Positions 8,669-16,913 of a stretch of DNA of 51,475 nucleotides are shown piece by piece. The first letter of the stretch is position 1. Every line of letters starts with the position of its first letter. Under the pieces are notes generated by a model, which was given only the letters and a program-made list of their open reading frames with translations, was not told where the DNA came from and searched no databases. The position numbers and the translations under genes are program-made. The DNA is from Kiritimatiellia bacterium. Its GTDB lineage: Bacteria; Verrucomicrobiota; Kiritimatiellia; RFP12; UBA1067. Location of the stretch: the NCBI GenBank assembly GCA_017525225.1, contig JAFXTB010000020.1, positions 1 to 51,475 of the forward strand, in the 5' to 3' direction.

Positions 8669-9421
8669 CTACAGGCACTTGACCAGCGGACGGTACTTCG
8701 CCAGATACGCGGCGTTCTTCTCGTCGCCACCAGGCGCGTTCGCGGAGTTCCACACCGGCGGCACGATGCCGCGCTCCACGCATTGGCGGCACGTCTCGAT
8801 CTCAAGGAGATGCGCAATCGTGAAATCCACCACGTTCGAGACCGGACCGATGGGGGTCGTCATGCCGGGGATCGTCACCACCGCGTCGCCAACCGGGTTG
8901 TAGTCGTCGATGCATACGTCCGCATAGTCGAACAGGTTCTTGCCGTTCGGATGGCGGATGAAGTGGTCCTTGGGCATCTCGTTCTGCCAGTACGAGCTCG
9001 CCACGGCGATGATCTTCGCGCCACGCTTCTTGCACTCCTCCGCCGCATCGATCGTGGCGGGGTTGATGCCGATGTTGTGGAAGAAGAGCACCACGTCCCC
9101 TTCCTTGATCCCGTAGTACCTTATGATGGCCGCGCCGAAATTGACGGTGCGCTCCAGCTCCAGATACTTGAGCGCCTGGTTGAAGACGGAGAGCGCCGTC
9201 TCCATGAGCGGGTTGATGTTCGCGAGCCCGCCAGCACGGAAGAACATCTCGCCCATGGCGAGCGTGGTATGTCCGCCGCCCGCATAGACATTGATGAGCT
9301 TGTCGTTCGCTATGGCGTCGGCCATGAGCGTGGCGGCGGCTTTGATGTTGGCCTCCTGCTTCTCGGCGACCTCCCTGATGTTGGCTATCGCCTTGTCGAT
9401 GTATCCGTAGTCTTCTATCAT
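8669..9421 (-). CDS. SIS-domain sugar-phosphate isomerase/binding protein
   Basis: A 250-residue SIS (sugar isomerase) domain protein. The phosphosugar-binding region is seen in the N-terminal half (NVYAGGGHTTLAMGEMFFRAGG) and in the VVLFFHNIGINPATIDAAEECKKRG segment, where other SIS proteins carry a Ser/Thr-rich phosphate loop. It resembles the UPF0309-type proteins annotated as sugar isomerase domain-containing. The start at 9421 has AAAGGAGAAAACGAG in front. It is the last gene of a three-gene operon behind a PfkB kinase and a second SIS protein, suggesting that it handles the phosphosugar the kinase makes. The substrate is not identifiable. Confidence 0.8.
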   Translation of the reverse strand: MIEDYGYIDKAIANIREVAEKQEANIKAAATLMADAIANDKLINVYAGGGHTTLAMGEMFFRAGGLANINPLMETALSVFNQALKYLELERTVNFGAAIIRYYGIKEGDVVLFFHNIGINPATIDAAEECKKRGAKIIAVASSYWQNEMPKDHFIRHPNGKNLFDYADVCIDDYNPVGDAVVTIPGMTTPIGPVSNVVDFTIAHLLEIETCRQCVERGIVPPVWNSANAPGGDEKNAAYLAKYRPLVKCL

Positions 9422-9453
9422 CTCGTTTTCTCCTTTCAGGTTTGAAAAATGCT

Positions 9454-10275
9454 TCAGTCCGGAACCATGCGCGGGATGGACGGCAGCACGTAGCGTACCG
9501 TCACGCTCTTCGCCGCCGCCTCGTTCGCGGCGCGGCATGCCTCCGGGATTCCCTCGCCCCCGGCGAGTCGCACGGCAAGTACCGCATTGAAGGTATCGCC
9601 GGCGCCGGTGGAGTCGACCGCCTCGCCGCAGGGAACGGCCGGCACCACCTCGCCCGTCGAGCGGATGCGGCATCCCTTCGCGCCAAGAGTCTCCACGACC
9701 TCGCATCGCGCATCCTCCAGCCCCGCCGTCTCGAACTCATTGGGCGTGAACAGGAAGACACGGCGCTTCAGGACATCGGGCAGCGGACGCGCAGGCGCGG
9801 GATTGAACACGATCCTGGTGTCGTTCGCCGCTGCGATCTCCGACGCACGGAGGTTCACCTCTTCCGGAACCTCGTTGGTGAGCAGAAGGATGTCGGCGGA
9901 AGCGATGGCCTGCTTGAACTGCTCTACGTCGGCTACGTCCAGCCGTGCGCCGGGAAACACCGTCACCCGCGTCTCGCCGGTACCGTCCGTGAGGATGGTC
10001 GCGTGCGCCGAAGGAACATCCTTGCCGACCACCGTTCCAGCGATCCCCTCGTTCGCAAGAAAATCCCGCACCTTGGCCACATCGTCCATGCCAACTGCAG
10101 TCAGCAGCGCCGTATCCGCGCCCTGCCGCGCCGCCGCCACCGCCTGGTTGAAACCCTTGCCGCCAAGCTCCTCGTGGAAGTCCGTGGCATGCACCGTCTC
10201 ACCACCCGAGTGGAAATGCGGCACGCCCATAAACACAGTGTTGCCTGTAAGGCCTATGGAGACTATCCTGGCCAT
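9454..10275 (-). CDS. PfkB-family carbohydrate kinase (ribokinase-like)
   Basis: ATP-dependent sugar kinase of 273 aa. The N-terminal substrate region has the ribokinase-type GGKGFNQAVAAARQGA motif, and the C-terminal signature STGAGDTFNAVLAVRLAGG contains the catalytic aspartate and anion hole. Both are closest to ribokinase, but the flanking SIS genes suggest another sugar or a nucleoside-derived ribose. It starts 1 nt after the stop of the upstream SIS gene, which indicates tight translational coupling. Confidence 0.87.
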   Translation of the reverse strand: MARIVSIGLTGNTVFMGVPHFHSGGETVHATDFHEELGGKGFNQAVAAARQGADTALLTAVGMDDVAKVRDFLANEGIAGTVVGKDVPSAHATILTDGTGETRVTVFPGARLDVADVEQFKQAIASADILLLTNEVPEEVNLRASEIAAANDTRIVFNPAPARPLPDVLKRRVFLFTPNEFETAGLEDARCEVVETLGAKGCRIRSTGEVVPAVPCGEAVDSTGAGDTFNAVLAVRLAGGEGIPEACRAANEAAAKSVTVRYVLPSIPRMVPD

Positions 10276-10276
10276 G

Positions 10277-10981
10277 CTAAAGCCGTTTCACCCTTCCGAA
10301 GTAGCGCTCCTCGAGCGCGATATTCCTCGCCGTACCGCCTTCCACGTTCCCGCTCACGTACACGGGCGGCTCCACGCCGCGCGCAAGGGCCTTCTGGGCG
10401 CCTTCTATGAGGATGGAGTTGAGGATGAAGAGCGAGGCGTAGGTGGAAAGGCCGCCCATCTTCGTCCTGCCCACATCCAGCACAGCGTCGCCATGCGGCA
10501 CCTTGCAGTCGATGGGGATGTCGGCCTCGTCTAGCAATACCGCGCCATACGCCCGGTAGGCCGAGGACGAGATGGCGATCGTAGCGACACCAGCTGCCTT
10601 CGCAGTGCGTAGCATCTCCACGGGCGCAGCGTTCTTCCCGCTCGCGGAGATGACCACGACGAGATCCTTCGCGGGATCGACCCCGGCACGGCGAAAGGCC
10701 TCGGACGCGATGCCTGCCATCTTCTCCATCCGGCTCGACTTCGCCGCACCGTCATGGAGCATCAGGTCCTCGTCCAGCAAGGGCGACACGCACGCGAGCC
10801 CGCCCGCGCGGTAGAACGTGTCCAGCGCAGCGAGATGGGAGTGGCCGCAGCCGAACACATGCACGATCCCGTCGCGGCAGATCACGTCCGCCACCATGCC
10901 GGACGCCTTTCCCATCGCGTCCGCCTCCTCGCGTTCGATCCGTCCGAGGATGTCGACGATGGCCTCCAGGTAGCGCTTCAT
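10277..10981 (-). CDS. SIS-domain protein, first gene of SIS-kinase-SIS operon
   Basis: A 234-residue SIS-fold protein with VHVFGCGHSHLAALDTFYRAGG near residues 40-61 and the phosphate-loop segment VVVISASGKNAAPVEMLRTA near 108-127. It is clearly paralogous to the SIS gene at 8669-9421 (shared FYRAGG / MFFRAGG and PPVYVSGNVEGG / PPVWNSANAPGG segments). It has the more canonical Ser-rich phosphosugar loop of the two, so one copy may be catalytic and the other regulatory or specialised. GGGAG lies about 12 nt before the ATG. Confidence 0.8.
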   Translation of the reverse strand: MKRYLEAIVDILGRIEREEADAMGKASGMVADVICRDGIVHVFGCGHSHLAALDTFYRAGGLACVSPLLDEDLMLHDGAAKSSRMEKMAGIASEAFRRAGVDPAKDLVVVISASGKNAAPVEMLRTAKAAGVATIAISSSAYRAYGAVLLDEADIPIDCKVPHGDAVLDVGRTKMGGLSTYASLFILNSILIEGAQKALARGVEPPVYVSGNVEGGTARNIALEERYFGRVKRL

Positions 10982-11041
10982 GTCCTGCTGGCTCCCGATG
11001 CACTTGCGGATGTAGACTGTCTAGAAAGTTCCATGGCTCAT

Positions 11042-11052
11042 ATTATAGCAAA
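11042..11052 (-). promoter_or_regulatory. Extended -10 promoter of the SIS-kinase-SIS operon
   Basis: TGC-TATAAT on the minus strand at 11050-11042, preceded by a run of T. No good -35 at 17 nt is visible. The leader to the ATG at 10981 would be about 55 nt. It lies back to back with the plus-strand promoter at 11071-11099. Confidence 0.5.
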
Positions 11053-11070
11053 AAAAATGGCGCGTGGCGC

Positions 11071-11099
11071 TTGACTTGTGCCGCAGAGAAGAGTAAACT
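11071..11099 (+). promoter_or_regulatory. Promoter of the RRM RNA-binding protein gene
   Basis: -35 TTGACT at 11071-11076, 17-nt spacer, -10 TAAACT at 11094-11099. It gives a 5' leader of about 60 nt before the ATG at 11168, long enough for regulation by RNA structure or autoregulatory binding. Confidence 0.65.
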
Positions 11100-11167
11100 A
11101 CACAATCAAGAATTGCGCCGAGGTGGGTGCCGAAGCGGGATTCGCGAAAAAAGAACAAGGAACAAAG

Positions 11168-11488
11168 ATGGATATCTATGTCGGTAACCTGGCTTACGCC
11201 ACGACTGACGACGGCCTTAGGGCGGCATTCGCGGCTCATGGCGAAGTTACCTCCGCGCGCGTAGTGACCGATCGCATGACCGGTCGCTCCAAAGGCTTCG
11301 GCTTCGTCGAGATGCCCGACCGCGCCCAGGCGCAGGCGGCAATCGACGCGCTGAATGGCCAGCCGCTGGACGGACGTCCGATCCGCGTGAACGAGTCGCA
11401 GCCCAAGCCGCGTGGCGAACGCCGCGGTGGATTCGGCGGCGGCCGTCGCGACCGCGATCGTGGCGATCGCAGCGAGACGCGCTGGTAA
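11168..11488 (+). CDS. RRM-domain glycine/arginine-rich RNA-binding protein
   Basis: A 106-residue protein with one RNA recognition motif (residues 1-about 78) carrying RNP2 (IYVGNL) and RNP1 (KGFGFVEM), followed by a basic tail rich in Gly, Arg and Asp (GGFGGGRRDRDRGDR). This is the architecture of cyanobacterial and PVC-type small RRM proteins, usually linked to RNA chaperoning or stress and cold responses. AAGGA sits 6 nt before the ATG. It has its own promoter and terminator, so it is monocistronic, and it is one of few plus-strand genes here. A frame extending to 11078 is open but lacks a supported start. Confidence 0.92.
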   Translation: MDIYVGNLAYATTDDGLRAAFAAHGEVTSARVVTDRMTGRSKGFGFVEMPDRAQAQAAIDALNGQPLDGRPIRVNESQPKPRGERRGGFGGGRRDRDRGDRSETRW

Positions 11489-11537
11489 GGGCGAGAGCCC
11501 GCTGGCACCAGGAAGCGCAGCAATGCGCGATTGAAGC

Positions 11538-11570
11538 AGGATCCAGCCTCTGGCTGGATCCTCTTTGTTT
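11538..11570 (+). terminator. Rho-independent terminator of the RRM gene
   Basis: An 11-bp perfect stem (AGGATCCAGCC / GGCTGGATCCT) with a 3-nt loop TCT, followed by CTTTGTTT. It is 50 nt after the RRM stop codon. On the opposite strand the hairpin is not followed by a T tract, so it is mainly a plus-strand terminator, although it also lies 8 nt past the end of the PHP gene. Confidence 0.85.
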
Positions 11571-11578
11571 CTCCAGGT

Positions 11579-12310
11579 TCAGAACGAACCGAGTCGAGGC
11601 GAAGGAACGGTGGAGCGCTCCGCGAAGGCCCGCTTGAGGCCGGCGACGGAGAAGGAGTCCAGCTCCGCGCTGGTCCACACCCGTGCGACATCGTCGAGAT
11701 TGTGGGCGTCCGACGAGCGCGTCGCCGCAAAGCCTTCTACCTTGGGCATCCACACGGCCGCATCCGCGGTGCGCGAGAGTTCCACGGCATCGAAGCCGGC
11801 CTCCGGAGGAATCGCGCCTAGCTGCGAGAAGCAGCTGAATGACGCCCTGTCGATGTGGGCGGCGATGAAGATGCCGCCAAGCTCATGGCATCTGGCTCCC
11901 GTCTCGGGAAGCGTCTTGCGGCATGCGAGCGCCAGGATGCGCCACTCCAGCTCCACGATCTCGTCGTCTGCTGTGACCACAGGCTGGTCGCCAAAGGCCT
12001 CAGGATCGTTGACGCGCTTTATCATCGCGGCATAGACCCAGTCTGTCATGGAAAGCGCCTGTTCGGGTGTATCGAAGATGGCGAGCGCATGCACCTCCTC
12101 GGCCGTACACACCTCAAGCCCGTACAGGCACGAGATGCCCTGCCGCCTGGCGCATTCGGCGATGGCGGGCGCATTGCGCGCGCTCTGGTGGTCGGTGAGC
12201 GCCATGCCGTCCATGCCTGCCGCCTTGGCGCGACGCACTATCTCCGACGGAGACATCTCAAGATTCGCGCACGGCGACAGGCAGGAATGGATATGGAGAT
12301 CGAATCTCAT
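11579..12310 (-). CDS. PHP-domain metal-dependent phosphoesterase
   Basis: A 243-residue PHP (polymerase and histidinol phosphatase) domain protein, expected to bind a cluster of metal ions and hydrolyse a phosphoester. Ligand motifs are visible: DLHIHSCLSPC at residues 4-14, LTDHQSA near 38, E and H in YGLEVCTAEEVHAL, AAHID in the middle and SSDAHNLDD near the C-terminus. The DLHIH-CLSPC and EEVH pattern matches the PHP subfamily often encoded beside DRTGG and HATPase genes near [FeFe]-hydrogenases in clostridia. Here those two partner types lie 12 kb away. It is the last gene of the kdsA-recJ convoy, 6 nt after recJ. Confidence 0.85.
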   Translation of the reverse strand: MRFDLHIHSCLSPCANLEMSPSEIVRRAKAAGMDGMALTDHQSARNAPAIAECARRQGISCLYGLEVCTAEEVHALAIFDTPEQALSMTDWVYAAMIKRVNDPEAFGDQPVVTADDEIVELEWRILALACRKTLPETGARCHELGGIFIAAHIDRASFSCFSQLGAIPPEAGFDAVELSRTADAAVWMPKVEGFAATRSSDAHNLDDVARVWTSAELDSFSVAGLKRAFAERSTVPSPRLGSF

Positions 12311-12316
12311 GCGGCA

Positions 12317-14089
12317 TCAGGCAGGACGCATGTCCACAAGGCGCAGCTCAGGTTGCGGTCTGTCGCTTCCGTAGTCCGACAGCGCGAGCGTGAAAAGAAT
12401 GTCGTAGCGCGCGTTGGCGTGGCTGCGTATCTCCTCGACGTCCGCGCCATGTCCCCACCATACCGCGCGCGCAAGATCCTTGTCGTTGAACTCGAACGAG
12501 GCATGCCGCCCTTCCATCCCCATGACGCGCACATCCTTGAACGTGACGCCCCTGATGCCGAACACCGGCTCCGGGTTGCCCTCGCCGAACGGTTCAAACC
12601 GGTGCATCTCATCGTAGAGTTCCGAAGTGATGTCCGAAGGGGCCAGCCAGGCATCGAACGGTATCGCCGCAGCATCCGGCGATGCGGCCTGCCTTCTAGC
12701 GCAGGCGTCGCAGAAAAGCCGCTCGAACTCATCCAGCATGCCCTTCTTCACCGTGAACCCGCCGGCCGCCGCATGGCCGCCATGGCGTACAAGCGCGGAT
12801 ACGGCATCATCTAGCGCCTCGCGCACGTTCACCCCGCCAGGCGCGCGCGCGCTACCCGTGATGTCCCCCTTTTCCGGATCGCCTACGACCACTGCCACCG
12901 GGATGCAGTACTCCTCCATGAGGCGCGCCGCCACGATTCCAGCCACGCCGGAATTCCAAGGCTCCGTTCCCTCGGGGCGGCGCGCATCGGAGACGACTAG
13001 CGCACCCTTCCCCTCAAGGCTGGCGGCCTGCAGCATCGCCTCGCTGAACATCCGCTGCTCCATCGTCTTGCGCTCCGAGTTGTGCGCGTCGATCTTCACC
13101 ACCAGATCTCTGGCCTTTTCACGGTCTTCCGACATCAGAAGCTCGTACGCAAGCCTGGCCTCCGCCACCCGTCCCGCGGCGTTGAGGCGGGGCGCGAACA
13201 TGAAGCTGAAATCCCGCGACGTGAGCCTTGCCGCCCGACGCGCCGCGTGGTTCAGGAGCTCGCGCAGCCCTACCGGCGCGAAGCGGTTGAACATCTCCAG
13301 CGCCGCCGACACAAGCACACGGTTCTGACCGCGCACCTCCATCTGGTCCGCGATGGTGGCAAGCCCCGCAAGGACTATCATCGGCCCTGCAAGACGCTCG
13401 CCATCGGCGATGAGGCCCTGGGCCACGGCATCATCCCTCAAAGCGGACACAAGCGCACTGGCGAGGAAGAACGCTATGCCGGCGCCGCACAGCCCATCGC
13501 ATCCCGGAGCGGACCTGACACGCGGGTTCACGAGCGCCACCGCATCCGGGACCGGCGACTCCTCCGCTCCCGCAGGCGGCAGATGGTGGTCGGTGACCAC
13601 CACGCCTATCCCCTCGCCCTTGAGGCGCGATATCTCTGCGCTTGATGCAATGCCGTTGTCCACGGTCACGATCAGGGCCACGTCGCCGTTTTCGCTCTTC
13701 AGCCTTTTCAGCGAATCGTCCGTCATGCCGTAGCCTTCGCCATGGCGCTTCGGTATGAACGCTTCGGCAACGGCGCCAAGGCGGCGGAGGGCCGAGACCA
13801 ATATGGCGCAGGCGCTGATGCCATCGACATCGTAGTCGCCGAACACCACGATCCTGCGGCGGGCGCGGACGAACGGGACGATCGCGGCAACGGCGTCGGA
13901 TATGCCGGGCAGGGATTCCGGGGAAACGAGCTGCTTCAGGGACGGCGCGAAGAAACTCTCCATCTCCGCCGGGGACACACCGCGCGAAGCCAGCAGGCGG
14001 GCGATGACGGGCGAAACACCCTTTTCGACGAGTTCCCCCGCAAGGGCCTCGTCGAATGCGCGTTCCCGCCAGATGGCCCGTACGCGCAT
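12317..14089 (-). CDS. recJ: Single-stranded-DNA-specific exonuclease RecJ
   Basis: 5'-3' ssDNA exonuclease acting in recombination and mismatch repair. DHH-family motifs are present: VFGDYDVDGISA (motif I), TDHHLPPAG with the DHH triad, and NPRV further on, then the DHHA1 domain with GGHAAAGGFTV and a C-terminal OB-type region. The start at 14089 (MRVRAIWRERAF) falls 5 nt after the fabZ stop; an upstream in-frame start would overlap fabZ. The length of 590 aa is typical. Confidence 0.93.
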   Translation of the reverse strand: MRVRAIWRERAFDEALAGELVEKGVSPVIARLLASRGVSPAEMESFFAPSLKQLVSPESLPGISDAVAAIVPFVRARRRIVVFGDYDVDGISACAILVSALRRLGAVAEAFIPKRHGEGYGMTDDSLKRLKSENGDVALIVTVDNGIASSAEISRLKGEGIGVVVTDHHLPPAGAEESPVPDAVALVNPRVRSAPGCDGLCGAGIAFFLASALVSALRDDAVAQGLIADGERLAGPMIVLAGLATIADQMEVRGQNRVLVSAALEMFNRFAPVGLRELLNHAARRAARLTSRDFSFMFAPRLNAAGRVAEARLAYELLMSEDREKARDLVVKIDAHNSERKTMEQRMFSEAMLQAASLEGKGALVVSDARRPEGTEPWNSGVAGIVAARLMEEYCIPVAVVVGDPEKGDITGSARAPGGVNVREALDDAVSALVRHGGHAAAGGFTVKKGMLDEFERLFCDACARRQAASPDAAAIPFDAWLAPSDITSELYDEMHRFEPFGEGNPEPVFGIRGVTFKDVRVMGMEGRHASFEFNDKDLARAVWWGHGADVEEIRSHANARYDILFTLALSDYGSDRPQPELRLVDMRPA

Positions 14090-14094
14090 CGTTA

Positions 14095-14589
14095 TCAGAA
14101 CCCCATCTTGTCCGGCGTGCCGACAGCGCACTTCACCTCGGCCTCGGCCACAAGCGTATCGCCGACATAGCCCTTGAGGCGCGAGATGGCGATCTTGGAC
14201 ATCAGGCGCACGTTCTCAACCACCGTGGTGAGGGTGTCGCCGGGACGCACCGGATGACGGAAGCGCACCTTGTCCACGGCGGCAAGCAGGAACGCGGCAT
14301 TCCCTTTCGGCAGGAAGCCATGGGCCACCATTCCGCAGCCGGCCACCTGCGCCATCGCCTCCACGAGCACCACGCCGGGCACCACGGGATGGTCAGGGAA
14401 GTGTCCTTCGAAGAAGGAGTTCACCGCCTTGCCAGGGATCTCGGTGGACTTGTCCGTGAAGGTATATGTTCCTACGCAGCCCGTCTCGTCGCCTGCGAGA
14501 AGCTCGTCGACGAAGAGGAACGGATCGCGATGAGGCAGCAGGTCGATGCCCTTGATGTGGTATGTCTGCTTGAACGAGGGGATTTCCAT
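14095..14589 (-). CDS. fabZ: 3-hydroxyacyl-ACP dehydratase, FabZ type
   Basis: Hot-dog fold dehydratase of fatty acid elongation, converting 3-hydroxyacyl-ACP to trans-2-enoyl-ACP. The motifs LLPHRDPFLFVDEL and EGHFPDHPVVPGVVLVEAMAQ hold the catalytic His (in GHFP) and the acidic residue (in EAMAQ). At 164 aa it is slightly longer than E. coli FabZ. It is 18 nt downstream of fabF, in the order fabH-fabF-fabZ. Confidence 0.92.
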   Translation of the reverse strand: MEIPSFKQTYHIKGIDLLPHRDPFLFVDELLAGDETGCVGTYTFTDKSTEIPGKAVNSFFEGHFPDHPVVPGVVLVEAMAQVAGCGMVAHGFLPKGNAAFLLAAVDKVRFRHPVRPGDTLTTVVENVRLMSKIAISRLKGYVGDTLVAEAEVKCAVGTPDKMGF

Positions 14590-14607
14590 GTCGCTGGCCT
14601 TTCTCCG

Positions 14608-15879
14608 CTATGACTGCTGCACCTTCTTGAAGACGAGCACTCCGTTGTGTCCGCCGAACCCGAGAGATGTCGAGACCGCCGCGCGCACCTCGTGCGCCAC
14701 TCCGACGTTCGGCGTGTAGTCGAGGTCGCATTCGGGATCAGGGTGCTCGTAGTTGATCGTCGGCGGGATGAATCCCTCCTGGATGGCAAGGGCGCAGAAT
14801 GCGGCCTCCAGCGCGCCGGTGCCGCCAAGCAGATGGCCGGTCATGGACTTGGTCGAGGATATCTTGATCTTGCGCGCGAGCTCCTCGCCCCACACCTCCT
14901 TGAACGCCCTCGTCTCCATCACGTCGTTCAGCGGCGTGGAGGTGCCGTGGGCATTGATGTAGTCGATGGTGGAAAGGTCCGTGACCTCGGCATCGGCGAG
15001 CGCGGCCCTGATCGCCTTGACGGCCCCGGCCGCGGACGGGTCGGGCGCGGTGATGTGGTAGGCGTCGCAGGTGGCGCCGTATCCTGCCAGCTCGCAGTAC
15101 ACGCGCGCCCCCCTTGCCCTGGCATGCTCCTCCGTCTCGAGGATCAGCACCGCCGCGCCTTCGCCTATCACGAAGCCGTCGCGGTCCACGTTGAACGGGC
15201 GGCACGCCTTCTCGGGCGTGTCGTTGTACTTCGTCGACAGCGCCTTCATCTTCATGAAGCCGCCGACGCAGAACTCGAGTATCGCCGCCTCGCATCCACC
15301 TGCGACGACCACGTCCGCGCGGCCCGCGCGGATCATGTCGAGGGCGAAGCCCAGCGCATCGGTCGAGGACGCGCATGCCGTCACAATCACCTGGGAAGGC
15401 CCCTTGGCGCCGAGGGCGATGGAGACGTTGGCTGCGGCCTCGTTGGATATGAGCTCCGGCACGGCAAGCGGCGAGAGACGGTCCGGCCCGCGGTCGAAAA
15501 GCGTCCGGTAGGCTTCGCCCGTCACGTCGATGCCGCCGACGCCGTTGCCTATGAGGGTGCCCACCCGCTCCATGTCGGGGTGCTTATCCTCGGTGTAGCC
15601 CGCGTCGCGCCATGCCTCGACGGCGGCGGCGACGGCATACTTGGAAAACTGCGCCATGTGCCTGGCGGCCTTGCGGTCGATGAGTCCGTTCGCCTCAACG
15701 TATGCGTCGAAGTCCTTGACCTCGCCGGCGACCTGGCTTGTGCACCTGGAACAATCGAACTTGGTGATTCGTCCGATGCCAGTCCTGCCCGCCTTGATGG
15801 CGGACCATGTGGCATCCCTCCCGTTTCCGCAGGGGCAGACCATGCCTATGCCGGTGACTACGACTTTCTTCTTGCTCAT
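14608..15879 (-). CDS. fabF: 3-oxoacyl-ACP synthase II
   Basis: Condensing enzyme that elongates acyl-ACP with malonyl-ACP. The Cys-His-His triad is visible at Cys169 (TACASSTDAL), His311 (INAHGTSTPLND) and His349 (SMTGHLLGGTGALEA). At 423 aa it is of normal length. The ATG at 15879 follows AAAGGAG; longer versions of the frame reach into fabH and are not supported. It lies 25 nt after fabH. Confidence 0.95.
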   Translation of the reverse strand: MSKKKVVVTGIGMVCPCGNGRDATWSAIKAGRTGIGRITKFDCSRCTSQVAGEVKDFDAYVEANGLIDRKAARHMAQFSKYAVAAAVEAWRDAGYTEDKHPDMERVGTLIGNGVGGIDVTGEAYRTLFDRGPDRLSPLAVPELISNEAAANVSIALGAKGPSQVIVTACASSTDALGFALDMIRAGRADVVVAGGCEAAILEFCVGGFMKMKALSTKYNDTPEKACRPFNVDRDGFVIGEGAAVLILETEEHARARGARVYCELAGYGATCDAYHITAPDPSAAGAVKAIRAALADAEVTDLSTIDYINAHGTSTPLNDVMETRAFKEVWGEELARKIKISSTKSMTGHLLGGTGALEAAFCALAIQEGFIPPTINYEHPDPECDLDYTPNVGVAHEVRAAVSTSLGFGGHNGVLVFKKVQQS

Positions 15880-15904
15880 GTTGCTCTCCTTTTGAAATCC
15901 TTTG

Positions 15905-16888
15905 CTAGAGGCAGGGCCACTGCATGTAGGTGCCCGCGTAAGTAAGCCCCGAACCGAACCCGCACAGGACGATCCGCATGCCGTCCCTGAGCTCGCCACC
16001 GCGCAAGGCCTCGTCGAGCGCGATCGGGATCGACGCGGCGGACGTGTTGCCGGTCTTCTCGAGGTTGAGGTAGAACTTCTCGATCGGCAGCTTCATGCGG
16101 CGCGCCACGGCCTCGATGATGCGTCCGTTGGCCTGGTGCGCGAACACGCGGTCGAGCGATGCAGGCGTGGTGCCGAGCTTTTCGCACAGCTGGTTCGTCA
16201 CCTTCGCAAGCGCCCGCACGGCGAACGCGAACACGTCGTGGCCCTGCAGCACCAGCGTCGGCACAGGGAACATCCCGGGCTGCGGCTTCAGGCGCGTGCC
16301 GCCGTCGCGCGAGATGAAGCCCGCCCCCTTGCCGTCGGCCCAGAGCACGGTATGCGCGGCAGGGCCGTCATCGCCCTCCACGTTGCCAAGGACCACCGCC
16401 CCCGCGCCGTCGCCGAAGAGTATGCAGCTTGACCTGTCGCGCCAATCGACTATCCGCGAGAGCGTCTCCGCGCCTATCACCAGCGCCTTGCGGTCCGGAT
16501 TCATCTTCGCCCAGCCGCGAGCCTGGTCGAGCGCGTAGACGAACCCCGCGCACGCCGCCTGGAGATCGTATGCACCGGTCGACGGACATTCGAGCGCGGC
16601 CTGCACGAGACAGGCGGTAGACGGGAACGTGCTGTAGTCCGGCGAAGATGTCGCCACCACTATGAGCCCGATGTCCTCCGGCGCCACGCCCGCCGACTCC
16701 ATCGCCTTGCGCGCGGCCTTCGCCGCCATTATGGAAGTGCAGTCGTCCTCCTCCGCGATGTGGCGGGCATGGATGCCGGTGTGGGAGAATATCCACTCGT
16801 CCGACGTGTCCAGCTCCCTTGCCAGATCGTCGTTGGTCACGATCCGCGGGGGAAGGTAGCTTCCTGTTCCAAGTATCCTTATGGACAT
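15905..16888 (-). CDS. fabH: 3-oxoacyl-ACP synthase III
   Basis: Initiates fatty acid synthesis by condensing acetyl-CoA or another short acyl-CoA with malonyl-ACP. The triad is Cys113 (LQAACAGFVYAL), His251 (FAHQANGRI) and Asn281 (TGNTSAASIPIAL). The N-terminal TGSYLPPRIVTNDDL is characteristic. Length 327 aa is normal. AAAGGAAAG precedes the ATG, and the gene starts 25 nt after ptsI. Confidence 0.95.
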   Translation of the reverse strand: MSIRILGTGSYLPPRIVTNDDLARELDTSDEWIFSHTGIHARHIAEEDDCTSIMAAKAARKAMESAGVAPEDIGLIVVATSSPDYSTFPSTACLVQAALECPSTGAYDLQAACAGFVYALDQARGWAKMNPDRKALVIGAETLSRIVDWRDRSSCILFGDGAGAVVLGNVEGDDGPAAHTVLWADGKGAGFISRDGGTRLKPQPGMFPVPTLVLQGHDVFAFAVRALAKVTNQLCEKLGTTPASLDRVFAHQANGRIIEAVARRMKLPIEKFYLNLEKTGNTSAASIPIALDEALRGGELRDGMRIVLCGFGSGLTYAGTYMQWPCL

Positions 16889-16913
16889 GTTTCGCTCTTT
16901 CCTTTAAAATCCC

